Assembly (NCBI GenBank): GCA_028291405.1
Contig: JAQGID010000097.1
Coordinates: 1-40,445, forward strand
From: Rhodospirillales bacterium
GTDB taxonomy: Bacteria; Pseudomonadota; Alphaproteobacteria; ATCC43930; CGMCC-115725
Length of the DNA stretch: 40,445 nt
Direction: 5' to 3'
Shown here: positions 6,411-13,551 of the stretch, one piece after another
How the letters are laid out: each line of letters starts with the position of its first letter
How positions within the stretch are numbered: the first letter of the stretch is position 1
Notes under the pieces: model-generated
What the model was told of the DNA's origin: nothing
Database searches by the model: none
What the model saw: only the letters and a program-made list of their open reading frames with translations
Program-made: the position numbers and the translations under genes

Positions 6411-6440
6411 GGTAGTGTCTCAGTTTGAATTGTAACAGTC
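6411..6440. repeat. repeat R1, right copy
   Basis: GGTAGTGTCTCAGTTTGAAT and the following ten bases match 5829-5858 at 24 of 30 positions in direct orientation. The copy begins 21 bases after the KGG-protein stop and ends one base before the minus-strand gene at 6442. Confidence 0.55.
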
Positions 6441-6441
6441 G

Positions 6442-6951
6442 CTAGGGCTGCTTCGGCCGTTTCGCGACGTTCTCTGCCAGCGCGTCGTAATGGCGGGCGA
6501 TCTCCAGCAGCCGGGCCTTGGCCTCAGCCTCGTGCATCGTCTCCGCCTCCACTCGGATGCGGGCGGCTTCGTCGCGGTATTTCTGGGGTTCTGCCATGTT
6601 TGAGCAGGGGTACATCAGGTCGAGTTCACCGCGCAACAACCGGGCCGCGACCGCTGCAATATCGCGCCATGCCTCTTCGGAAAATCGATCGCCCGTCCGC
6701 GCCGCAATCTCGGCATGCTCCTCTAGGAAGCGAAGGGCATCATCCCCCATGCACTCCAAGAATCCCACTGCCGTGACGAGCATTAACTCTGCATCGCCCA
6801 TGCCCAAAAATACGGCAACGGGATCGACGCCGCTTTGACCTTTGTCAAATTCCTGCAAACCCGGCAAGGTGTGATTGCTACCTAATACCAGGCAGTTGTC
6901 ATTGCCCGGGATTCGCGTCGACAGCAAAGAAGCTGTCCGGCGGGTCGGCAT
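6442..6951 (-). CDS. hypothetical protein with C-terminal MAEPQKYR domain
   Basis: The open frame spans 169 codons. The last 51 residues (from Met119, ATG at 6597: MAEPQKYRDEAARIRVEAET...) match a small helical family that usually occurs alone in Rhizobiales. The preceding part, from about Met51 (6801), is a separate acidic helical segment (FLEEHAEIAARTGDRFSEEA). So this is either a fusion or two cistrons in the same frame; no start has a convincing Shine-Dalgarno sequence. The decayed duplicate at 5608-5803 keeps both ends but has a stop between them, which supports an originally continuous frame. The first 53 bases overlap the CHCC gene at 6899. Function unknown. Confidence 0.5.
   Translation of the reverse strand: MPTRRTASLLSTRIPGNDNCLVLGSNHTLPGLQEFDKGQSGVDPVAVFLGMGDAELMLVTAVGFLECMGDDALRFLEEHAEIAARTGDRFSEEAWRDIAAVAARLLRGELDLMYPCSNMAEPQKYRDEAARIRVEAETMHEAEAKARLLEIARHYDALAENVAKRPKQP
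6863..6889. repeat. repeat R2, copy 2
   Basis: This sequence matches 5777-5803 at 24 of 27 positions. It falls inside the 5' part of the long frame at 6442-6951, where it encodes VLGSNHTLP on the minus strand. It ends 9 bases before the stop codon of the CHCC zinc-finger gene. Confidence 0.6.
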
Positions 6952-7153
6952 CGAGCGGGGTCAATCGAGGATCGAAGCGGAACCGCGTCGCGCAGTAGGG
7001 ACAGAGGATCGTGTCCGCCTCGCCCATATTGATGTAGACGTGCGGGTGGTCCTGCGGCGGCGACATGCCAATGCACTTGAATTCCCTCACCCCGATCGAG
7101 ATTTCCGGGACGCCGTGGTCGTTTCTGAACTTCGGATAGGCGCTGCCGGACAC
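6899..7153 (-). CDS. CHCC-type zinc-finger domain protein
   Basis: This 84-residue protein starts at a GTG at 7153; I see no in-frame ATG upstream. It fits the zf-CHCC family related to the NDUFS6 subunit of complex I. PKFRNDHGVPEISIGVREF leads into Cys27, His36/His38 (DHPHVYINMG) and Cys51-x2-Cys54 (LCPYCATRFRFDP), which should bind one zinc ion. Bacterial members are small cytosolic proteins of unclear role, usually chromosomal core genes. Its presence between the integrase and the tRNA fragment is therefore notable and may be cargo or a second copy. The 3' end overlaps the next minus-strand frame by 53 bases. Confidence 0.85.
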   Translation of the reverse strand: MSGSAYPKFRNDHGVPEISIGVREFKCIGMSPPQDHPHVYINMGEADTILCPYCATRFRFDPRLTPLDADPPDSFFAVDANPGQ

Positions 7154-7224
7154 CGACTCAGGCCGTTGTGAATGTTGGGGGACCTAGACCGTCCGCGGCG
7201 CAACGGTCACCAGGTTCGTTCTCG

Positions 7225-7506
7225 CTATCGATCAGTTAGGATTGTCCGAGCTCGCCAACGCCGGGCGTCGTTGAGGCTCCCATCCGGGTTCACCACCACT
7301 GTCCAGGAGCGCGCGCGGTAGCGGAAGGTGAGGCGCGTGTGCCCCTCATCCTCGTCGATGCCGCGCTCCGTCACGCTATAGACGAGACCCCGACGCATTT
7401 CGGCCCTGAGCGAATCGGTCGACAGGCCGAGCTTTGCCGCCAGGAATTCAGCGTCGACCACGATCTCCCCGTTTTGGACGCTGATGTCGGAGGTTGTGCA
7501 CGCCAT
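7225..7506 (-). CDS. DUF6522-like small protein
   Basis: I chose the ATG at 7506 (93 residues); a GTG at 7527 would add seven. The sequence has a short beta strand (GEIVVDAEFLAAKLGLS), a helix with LRAEMRRGLVYSVTERGIDE, and a strand pair (GHTRLTFRYRARSWTVVVN). This order matches the small DUF6522 family as I remember it. Those proteins have no established function. No zinc or catalytic motif is visible. It is one of two minus-strand genes between repeat R2 and the tRNA fragment. Confidence 0.65.
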   Translation of the reverse strand: MACTTSDISVQNGEIVVDAEFLAAKLGLSTDSLRAEMRRGLVYSVTERGIDEDEGHTRLTFRYRARSWTVVVNPDGSLNDARRWRARTILTDR

Positions 7507-7788
7507 GCCAGGACGCCGGGGGACCACACTTGGGCCCTAACAAACAAGTGAGCGTTTGCGCGGGCCGTATCAAGGACGCGTGGCTCATGTTCAACGCTTG
7601 CCGGATGTTGATACGGACCCAGCGGCCTTGGTCATCTCTCAGCGGGGCGCTCATTCAAAGTGACCGACTGCCGACGCACCCCTTGCATTGCAAAGCCGGC
7701 TCACGAGGTGTTAGAGAGACGCGCGCTGATTGCGAAGCCGGGGACCAAGTCGGGGAAACGGGCTGCAAGCCGCAGATTTGCTAGGGTC
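7507..7788. other. gene-poor stretch with a 9-bp inverted repeat
   Basis: No convincing coding region is seen here. CCGTATCAA (7565-7573) and TTGATACGG (7608-7616) are a perfect inverted repeat 34 bases apart, which could be a recombinase or regulator site or could be chance. The stretch runs into the tRNA-Thr fragment and probably belongs to the element's end. Confidence 0.35.
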
Positions 7789-7842
7789 ACGTCTTCCTTG
7801 GTAAGGGAGAGGTCCTCAGTTCAATCCTGAGCGGCAGCACTA
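7789..7842 (+). other. 3' fragment of a tRNA-Thr(GGT) gene, probable attachment site
   Basis: The anticodon arm folds as CTTCC (7793-7797), loop TTGGTAA (7798-7804), GGGAG (7805-7809), with one T-G pair and anticodon GGT at 7800-7802. A five-base variable loop follows. The T arm is CTCAG, loop TTCAATC, CTGAG (7815-7831). Then come the acceptor strand CGGCAGC (7832-7838), discriminator A and CTA in place of CCA. The 5' half is missing: the preceding bases lack the TAGCTCAG...GGTAGAGC D arm. A 3' half of a tRNA gene without its 5' half is the classic signature of one end of an element integrated by a tyrosine recombinase. The intact gene should lie left of the window. Confidence 0.75.
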
Positions 7843-7860
7843 TTTTCCAGGACTGGGTTG

Positions 7861-7889
7861 GTCCGCAATCAGCTCTCCTGATTGCGGAC
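7861..7889 (+). terminator. perfect 12-bp hairpin downstream of the tRNA fragment
   Basis: GTCCGCAATCAG pairs fully with CTGATTGCGGAC around a CTCTC loop, 18 bases after the tRNA fragment. There is no T-run. It is plausibly the processing or termination hairpin of the original tRNA transcript, or a leader structure before asd. Confidence 0.35.
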
Positions 7890-7896
7890 GCGTCGT

Positions 7897-7915
7897 GTTG
7901 CGGCGGTGCCGCAAC
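7897..7915 (+). other. second perfect hairpin before asd
   Basis: GTTGCGGC and GCCGCAAC form an 8-bp stem with a GGT loop, 30 bases before the asd start codon and 7 bases after the preceding hairpin. No T-run follows. The pair of hairpins could slow or regulate transcription into asd. Confidence 0.3.
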
Positions 7916-7945
7916 AGGTATGGCACACCGAGATGGAGCGATGCG

Positions 7946-8995
7946 ATGGGGTACCGTGTGGCAGTGGCAGGGGCGACCGGAAACGTCGGCCGGGAAATCC
8001 TCGCGATCCTGGCGGAGCGGAAATTCCCCGTCGACGAGGTCGTGGCCCTCGCCTCGTCGCGATCGGTCGGCAAGGAGGTCTCGTTCGGCGAGGACGACAT
8101 CCTCAAGGTGCAAGACCTCGAGACGTTTGATTTTCGCCACACTGACATCGTCCTATCATCGCCGGGCGGGAAGGTATCGGCAGTCCAGTCGCCGCGCGCC
8201 GCCAAGGCAGGCGCCGTCGTCATCGACAACACCTCGCACTTCCGGATGGATGCCGACGTTCCGCTCGTCGTTCCAGAGGTGAACCCGGAAGCGATCGCTG
8301 GGCATACCAAGCGGGGCATCATCGCGAACCCGAATTGCTCGACGATCCAATTGGTAGTCGCGCTGAAGCCGCTGCACGATCTCGCCGGGATCAAGCGCGT
8401 CGTCGTCGCCACGTATCAATCGGTGTCCGGCGCCGGCCGCGAGGCAATGGACGAGCTCTTCACTCAGACGCGCGGCATCTATGTCAACGACCCGATCAAG
8501 AAGGAACGGTTCCCGAAGCAGATCGCGTTCAACTGCATTCCGCAGATCGACATCTTCATGGATGACGGCTTGACCAAGGAAGAGTGGAAGATGTCCGTCG
8601 AGACTCGCAAGATTCTCGATCCTGACATCGCGGTGACCGCGACCTGCGTGCGCGTTCCGGTGTTCATCGCTCATTCCGAAGCAGTCAATGTCGAGTTCGA
8701 GCGGCCGATCGACGCGGCCCAGGCCCGCGAGGCGCTGCGCGACGCGCCGGGCGTGATTGTCGTCGATCACCGGGTGGAGGAGGGTTACGTCACCCCTGTC
8801 GAAGCCGCCGGCGAGGATGCCGTCTTCGTCAGCCGCATCCGCCGCGATCCGACGGTAAAGCACGGCCTCAGCTTCTGGTGCGTCTCGGACAATCTGCGTA
8901 AGGGCGCCGCTCTCAACGCCGTTCAGATCGCCGAAGTTCTGGCCGAACGCTACCTCGAGCCGAAGACGAACGGCGCCAAGCGGAAGGCGGGCTAG
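7946..8995 (+). CDS. asd: aspartate-semialdehyde dehydrogenase
   Basis: This enzyme reduces aspartyl-4-phosphate to aspartate semialdehyde with NADPH, feeding lysine, diaminopimelate, threonine and methionine synthesis in the cytosol. The 349-residue product starts at ATG 7946 behind GGAG (7934-7937), since the NADP-binding strand begins at once (GYRVAVAGATGNVGREI). The catalytic Cys131 lies in IANPNCSTIQL and the general-base histidine is probably His243 (VFIAHSEAVNVE). SVSGAGREAMDEL is the conserved substrate-domain segment. It is the first core gene right of the element boundary, and the tRNA-Thr gene may originally have stood directly upstream. Length and motifs fit the family well. Confidence 0.97.
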   Translation: MGYRVAVAGATGNVGREILAILAERKFPVDEVVALASSRSVGKEVSFGEDDILKVQDLETFDFRHTDIVLSSPGGKVSAVQSPRAAKAGAVVIDNTSHFRMDADVPLVVPEVNPEAIAGHTKRGIIANPNCSTIQLVVALKPLHDLAGIKRVVVATYQSVSGAGREAMDELFTQTRGIYVNDPIKKERFPKQIAFNCIPQIDIFMDDGLTKEEWKMSVETRKILDPDIAVTATCVRVPVFIAHSEAVNVEFERPIDAAQAREALRDAPGVIVVDHRVEEGYVTPVEAAGEDAVFVSRIRRDPTVKHGLSFWCVSDNLRKGAALNAVQIAEVLAERYLEPKTNGAKRKAG

Positions 8996-9027
8996 ATCCG
9001 CCGGAACACGCCCGAGGCGAGAGGCTC

Positions 9028-9048
9028 ATGAACGAGCGCCTCAAATGA
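9028..9048 (+). other. possible six-codon leader ORF
   Basis: ATG at 9028 opens a frame encoding MNERLK. It has a better Shine-Dalgarno (GAGAGG, 9019-9024) than the following gene. Its TGA overlaps that gene's ATG as ATGA (9045-9048), which would allow reinitiation. Whether it is translated is unknown. Confidence 0.3.
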
Positions 9049-9929
9049 CGAGGACGAATCGTCCTCGCCGGTCGGTGCTCTATGTGCCCGGCTCGAACGC
9101 ACGCGCTCTCGAAAAGGCGCGTGGCCTCGCCGCGGACGGTCTCATTCTCGACCTTGAAGACGCAGTCGCGCCTGACGCGAAGGAGCGCGCCCGCGCCGCG
9201 GTGGCGACGGCGGTCGCGGCGGGCGGCTATGGCAGGCGCGAGGTGCTGCTCAGGGTGAATGCGCTCGAGACGCCGTGGGGACAGGACGACCTCGTGGCGG
9301 CGGCGGGAATGGCGATCGACGGCGTGCTGCTCCCGAAGGTCGAAAGCGTCGATACGATCCGTCAGGCCGAGGCGGTGCTTGCCGCGAATAATGCTCGGGC
9401 GGATCTGGCGCTCTGGTGCATGATCGAGACGCCCCTCGGCGTCATTCGGGTGACGGAGATCGCCGGTGCAGGTGAACGGCTCGGCGGGCTGGTGATGGGG
9501 ACCTCGGACCTCGCAAAGGATCTCAACGCCCGCCAGACACAGGACCGCGCTCCGATGATGGTTTCACTTGGACTGTGTCTACTGGCGGCGCGTGCTTACG
9601 GGCGGGCGATTCTCGATGGGGTGCATCTCGACCTCTCCGACGAGGCGGGATTCGTCGCAGCTTGCCGTCAAGGCGCGGAGCTTGGCTTCGACGGTAAGAC
9701 ATTGATCCATCCGAAAACCATCATCGCGGCGAATGAGATTTTCGGTCCGTCTCCGGACGACGTTGATTGGTCGAGACGCGTCATCGCGGCGCATCGCGAG
9801 GCGGTCGCGAAGGGTGAGGGGGTAGCTGTCTTGGACGGAAAGCTAATCGAGCAGCTGCACGTCGAGAGTGCCCGGCGAGTCGTCGATCTCGCCGAGGCGA
9901 TCGCACAGCGCGAAACGCCGGATGGATGA
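9045..9929 (+). CDS. HpcH/HpaI-CitE family CoA-ester lyase
   Basis: The 294-residue product is a TIM-barrel lyase of the citrate-lyase beta/malyl-CoA lyase group. Visible family segments are RRSVLYVPGSNARALEKA (CoA site), LILDLEDAVAPDAKERAR (acidic metal ligands), VLLPKVES, WCMIETPLGVIRV, GLVMGTSDLAKDL and GFDGKTLIHPKTI. Members cleave malyl-CoA, methylmalyl-CoA or citramalyl-CoA to acetyl- or pyruvate-level products. Which substrate is used cannot be read from these motifs. It lies 49 bases after asd and before the sdh operon; from memory such lyases often neighbour TCA-cycle genes in Alphaproteobacteria. The start lacks a good ribosome site and may depend on the short upstream frame. Confidence 0.88.
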   Translation: MTRTNRPRRSVLYVPGSNARALEKARGLAADGLILDLEDAVAPDAKERARAAVATAVAAGGYGRREVLLRVNALETPWGQDDLVAAAGMAIDGVLLPKVESVDTIRQAEAVLAANNARADLALWCMIETPLGVIRVTEIAGAGERLGGLVMGTSDLAKDLNARQTQDRAPMMVSLGLCLLAARAYGRAILDGVHLDLSDEAGFVAACRQGAELGFDGKTLIHPKTIIAANEIFGPSPDDVDWSRRVIAAHREAVAKGEGVAVLDGKLIEQLHVESARRVVDLAEAIAQRETPDG

Positions 9930-9945
9930 TTTTTTTTGCCCAAAA

Positions 9946-9972
9946 TTAACAGTAATTGAGTGTATTTTATAC
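9946..9972 (+). promoter_or_regulatory. candidate sdh promoter
   Basis: In an AT-rich patch after an eight-T run (9930-9937), TTAACA (9946-9951) and TTATAC (9967-9972) are spaced 15 bases apart and resemble -35 and -10 boxes. They lie about 180 bases upstream of sdhC. The rest of the 225-base gap shows no gene. Confidence 0.35.
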
Positions 9973-10154
9973 CGTTCGCGACGCTCCCGTGTCCTACAGC
10001 CAAGCGAGCCAATGACTCCGCGTATCCGCATGCCAGCCGACCGATCGCGACAGGGCGGCGATCGTTGACTTCATTCGACTATGCACGCTAATCATCAGGA
10101 AACCATCCCGGGTTGCCCATCGGGCGTCCGCCGCACCTCGAACCGAGGGTTCAC

Positions 10155-10550
10155 ATGCCACCAGTTGCCCGGCCGCTGTCGCCGCATCTGCAGATCTACA
10201 AGCCACAGCTCACCTCCACACTTTCCATTTCGCATCGTGCAACCGGGATCGCTCTGTCGGTTGGCACCTTGGCCCTCGTGTGGTGGGTCTTGGCGGCGGC
10301 GATCGGGCCCGGCGCCTACGCGCAGGCGCAAGCGTTTCTAGGCTCCTGGTTAGGCATCTTGTTGCTCATCGGCTGGGCATTCTCATTGTTCTTCCACCTG
10401 TGCAACGGCATCCGTCATCTCGTCTGGGACACCGGTCACGGCCTTGATCTTCCGTCCACCTACGCGAGCGGGTGGACAGTCGTCGTCGGCAGCGTTGTTC
10501 TGGCCCTGGTGGCGATTATCGCCGGCTTGGCGCAATGGTCGAACGGTTGA
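10155..10550 (+). CDS. sdhC: succinate dehydrogenase cytochrome b556 subunit
   Basis: SdhC anchors succinate dehydrogenase (complex II) in the inner membrane and binds haem b and quinone with SdhD. I chose ATG 10155 because family members begin near RPLSPHLQIYK. The product has 131 residues with three hydrophobic helices at about 30-52, 60-82 and 105-127. STLSISHRATGIALS is the family signature, and the likely haem-ligand His lies in FFHLCNGIRHLVWDTGHG. It is the first gene of sdhCDAB and is followed after 22 bases by sdhD. Confidence 0.95.
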   Translation: MPPVARPLSPHLQIYKPQLTSTLSISHRATGIALSVGTLALVWWVLAAAIGPGAYAQAQAFLGSWLGILLLIGWAFSLFFHLCNGIRHLVWDTGHGLDLPSTYASGWTVVVGSVVLALVAIIAGLAQWSNG

Positions 10551-10572
10551 GCCCGGTGGGAGCGGAATAGCG

Positions 10573-10965
10573 ATGATGAACGGCTCCGAAATGCGCTCGC
10601 CGCTCGGTCGCGCTATCGGCCTCGGTTCCGCCAAAGAGGGCGTCGAGCATTGGTGGCGGCAACGCATGACGGCGGTGGCGCTGGTGCCGCTCGTCCTGTG
10701 GTTCGTGATCGCGCTCATCGCGCATCTCGGCGTCGACCAACGCGCGGCGGTCGCGTGGCTCGGCTCGCCGATCCCGGCGATCCTGATGATCCTGATGATC
10801 GGTGTGGCGTTCTATCACGCCGCCCTCGGAATTCAGGTCGTCGTCGAGGATTACGTCCATCGCGAGTGGTGCAAGCTCACGTTGCTGATCGCAACGCGCT
10901 TTGCCTGTTTTTTCCTCGGTGTCGTGGGAATCTTCGCGATCCTCCGAATGGCGTTTCTAAGGTAG
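10573..10965 (+). CDS. sdhD: succinate dehydrogenase membrane anchor subunit
   Basis: This is the second membrane anchor of complex II, with 130 residues and three transmembrane helices (about 33-53, 60-82, 100-125). The N-terminal [20 protein letters not shown] and the [17 protein letters not shown] segment are typical of alphaproteobacterial SdhD. The haem-ligand His is expected in [18 protein letters not shown]. The start at 10573 follows GGGAG (10558-10562); the next codon but... the ATG at 10576 is a one-residue alternative. It ends 4 bases before sdhA, so the genes are transcribed together. Confidence 0.94.
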   Translation: MMNGSEMRSPLGRAIGLGSAKEGVEHWWRQRMTAVALVPLVLWFVIALIAHLGVDQRAAVAWLGSPIPAILMILMIGVAFYHAALGIQVVVEDYVHREWCKLTLLIATRFACFFLGVVGIFAILRMAFLR

Positions 10966-10969
10966 CCCG

Positions 10970-12760
10970 ATGCCTCAGGCATATAAGATCATCGACCATA
11001 CGCATGACGTCATCGTCGTGGGCGCCGGCGGAGCGGGGCTTCGCGCGACCCTCGGCATGACGGCAGCCGGCCTGAAAACCGCCTGCATCAGCAAGGTCTT
11101 TCCCACTCGAAGCCATACCGTCGCGGCGCAGGGTGGCATTGGCGCCGCGCTGGGCAACATGGGCGAGGACGATTGGCGCTGGCACATGTACGACACCGTG
11201 AAGGGATCGGACTGGCTCGGAGACCAGGACGCCATCGAATACATGTGCCGCAATGCCATCCCGGCAGTTATCGAGCTGGAGCATTACGGCGTCCCGTTCT
11301 CGCGCACCGAAGACGGCAGGATTTATCAGCGTCCGTTCGGTGGCCACACCGTTGATTACGGCAAGCAGATGGCCAAGCGCGCCTGTGCCGCCGCCGACCG
11401 GACCGGCCATGCCATCCTCCATACCCTCTACCAGCAGTGCCTCAAGCACGATGCCGAATTCTTCATCGAGTATTTCGCGCTTGATCTGATCATGGACGAG
11501 GAAGGGGTCTGCCGCGGCGTCACCGCGTGGAACCTCGAAGACGGCACGTTGCATCGGTTCCGCGCGCATCTCGTGGTGCTCGCCACGGGGGGCTATGGAC
11601 GGGCGTATTTCTCCGCCACCTCCGCCCACACCTGTACTGGCGACGGCAATGCGATGCTGTTGCGTGCCGGCCTGCCATTGCAGGACATGGAGTTCGTCCA
11701 GTTTCATCCGACCGGAATTTACGGCGCCGGCTGCCTCATTACCGAAGGTGCGCGCGGCGAAGGCGGGTATCTGACCAATTCGGAAGGCGAGCGCTTCATG
11801 GAGCGCTATGCGCCGTCGGCCAAGGATCTCGCCTCACGCGACGTGGTGAGCCGTTCGATGACCATCGAGATCCGTGAAGGCCGCGGCTGCGGTCCCGACA
11901 AGGACTACATCCTGCTCCATCTCGAGCATCTCGATCCGAAGGTTCTGCACGAGCGGCTGCCGGGCATCTCGGAGACCGCGAAGATCTTCTCCGGCGTCGA
12001 CGTGACGAAAGAGCCGATCCCCGTGCTGCCGACCGTCCATTACAACATGGGCGGCATTCCGACGAACTATCATGCCGAGGTGATCGGGCCGCGGCCCGGC
12101 GATCCCGAGCGCGTCGCGCCCGGCCTGATGGCGATCGGCGAGGCAGCCTGCGTGTCAGTGCACGGGGCCAATCGACTCGGCACCAACTCGCTCCTCGATC
12201 TCGTCGTCTTCGGCCGCGCGGCGGCGCACCGGGCTGTCGAGCTGGTGCGCCCCAATACGACGCACAGGACGCTCGCGGCATCGGCGAGCGAGGAATCGGT
12301 GGCACGCTTCGACCGCATCCGCCAGGCCAAGGGCAACTCGCGGACCAGCGAGATTCGCCTCGCGATGCAGCGCATCATGCAGGATAATTGCGCGGTTTTC
12401 CGCACCGCAGCGGTGCTCGACGAAGGCGTTCAGAAGATCGATGCCGTCGCGCGCTCGATCGCGGATCTTTCAATCACCGATCGCTCGCTGATCTGGAACA
12501 CCGACCTTGTCGAGGCGCTCGAGCTGGAGAATCTGCTGTCCCAGGCGGTCGTCACGATGCATTCCGCGGCAAACCGCAAGGAGAGCCGCGGCGCCCACGC
12601 ACGCGAGGATTATCCCAATCGGGACGACACCGATTGGATGAAGCATACGGTGGCTTGGCTGGATGGACCGGACAAGGTGCGTATCGATTACCGCCCGGTG
12701 CACCTCTACACGCTTTCGGATGAGGTCGAGGTCTTCCCGCCCAAAGCCCGCGTTTACTGA
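10970..12760 (+). CDS. sdhA: succinate dehydrogenase flavoprotein subunit
   Basis: SdhA oxidises succinate to fumarate using covalently bound FAD and passes electrons to SdhB. The 596-residue length is standard. The dinucleotide-binding GAGGAG (18-23) follows DVIVV. The FAD-linking histidine is His49 in [14 protein letters not shown]. The active-site loop [20 protein letters not shown] and the C-terminal [20 protein letters not shown] segment are intact. [16 protein letters not shown] marks the helical domain. It sits in order sdhC-sdhD-sdhA-sdhB, 4 bases after sdhD and 11 before sdhB. Confidence 0.98.
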   Translation: MPQAYKIIDHTHDVIVVGAGGAGLRATLGMTAAGLKTACISKVFPTRSHTVAAQGGIGAALGNMGEDDWRWHMYDTVKGSDWLGDQDAIEYMCRNAIPAVIELEHYGVPFSRTEDGRIYQRPFGGHTVDYGKQMAKRACAAADRTGHAILHTLYQQCLKHDAEFFIEYFALDLIMDEEGVCRGVTAWNLEDGTLHRFRAHLVVLATGGYGRAYFSATSAHTCTGDGNAMLLRAGLPLQDMEFVQFHPTGIYGAGCLITEGARGEGGYLTNSEGERFMERYAPSAKDLASRDVVSRSMTIEIREGRGCGPDKDYILLHLEHLDPKVLHERLPGISETAKIFSGVDVTKEPIPVLPTVHYNMGGIPTNYHAEVIGPRPGDPERVAPGLMAIGEAACVSVHGANRLGTNSLLDLVVFGRAAAHRAVELVRPNTTHRTLAASASEESVARFDRIRQAKGNSRTSEIRLAMQRIMQDNCAVFRTAAVLDEGVQKIDAVARSIADLSITDRSLIWNTDLVEALELENLLSQAVVTMHSAANRKESRGAHAREDYPNRDDTDWMKHTVAWLDGPDKVRIDYRPVHLYTLSDEVEVFPPKARVY

Positions 12761-12771
12761 ACGAGATCGGC

Positions 12772-13551
12772 ATGGCTGAATTCACCCTTCCCGCCAACTC
12801 CAAGGTTGGTCCTGGCAAAAGCTTTCCGGCGCCGGCCGGGGCGAAGCGAACCCGCGACTTCAAGATCTATCGCTGGGATCCCGACACCGGGCAAAATCCG
12901 CGGCTCGATACCTATTCGGTCGATCTCGACGCGTGCGGACCGATGGTTCTCGACGCGCTGATCAAGATCAAGAACGAGGTCGATACGACGCTGACCTTCC
13001 GGCGCTCCTGCCGCGAGGGGATCTGCGGCTCGTGCGCAATGAACATCGACGGTACCAATACGCTTGCCTGCCTCAAGCCGATCGACGACGTCTCGGGCAG
13101 CGTCCGGATCTACCCGCTGCCGCACATGCCGGTGGTGAAGGACCTGGTTCCCGACCTGACGCATATCTACGCGCAATACCGCTCCATCAAGCCTTGGCTC
13201 CAGACGGTCTCGCCGCTGCCGCCGGACCGCGAGCAGGCGCAGTCGGTCCCGGAGCGGGAGAAGCTCGACGGGCTCTGGGAATGCATTCTCTGCTTCTGCT
13301 GCTCGACCGCCTGCCCGAGCTATTGGTGGAACGGCGATCGCTATCTCGGGCCCGCGATCCTGCTGCAAGCCTATCGCTGGATCGCCGATAGCCGCGACGA
13401 GAATACGGGCGAGCGCCTCGATGATCTCGAGGATCCGTTCCGCCTCTATCGCTGTCATACGATCATGAATTGTACCCGGACCTGCCCGAAGGGCCTGAAC
13501 CCGGCCAAGGCGATCTCCGAGATTAAGCAGCTGATGGTCGTCCGTCGCTAG
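12772..13551 (+). CDS. sdhB: succinate dehydrogenase iron-sulfur subunit
   Basis: SdhB carries three Fe-S clusters that move electrons from SdhA to the quinone site. In 259 residues, the ferredoxin domain shows Cys80, Cys85, Cys88 and Cys100 ([18 protein letters not shown]) for the 2Fe-2S cluster. The C-terminal domain has [16 protein letters not shown] (Cys171, 174, 177, 181) and [17 protein letters not shown] (Cys228, 234, 238) for the 4Fe-4S and 3Fe-4S clusters. All expected cysteines are present. The stop codon directly abuts the ATG of the next small gene, so that gene is probably co-translated. Confidence 0.98.
   Translation: MAEFTLPANSKVGPGKSFPAPAGAKRTRDFKIYRWDPDTGQNPRLDTYSVDLDACGPMVLDALIKIKNEVDTTLTFRRSCREGICGSCAMNIDGTNTLACLKPIDDVSGSVRIYPLPHMPVVKDLVPDLTHIYAQYRSIKPWLQTVSPLPPDREQAQSVPEREKLDGLWECILCFCCSTACPSYWWNGDRYLGPAILLQAYRWIADSRDENTGERLDDLEDPFRLYRCHTIMNCTRTCPKGLNPAKAISEIKQLMVVRR

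Noticed and set aside
5829-6440. A complete insertion sequence
   Set aside because: The bracketing repeats are direct rather than inverted, and no transposase is encoded between them.
7762-7842. A complete tRNA-Thr gene
   Set aside because: GCTGC at 7762 could pair with the acceptor strand, but the D arm sequence and spacing are wrong, so only the 3' half is supported.
9930-9937. Eight-T run as an intrinsic terminator after the CoA-ester lyase
   Set aside because: No stable stem immediately precedes the T-run.
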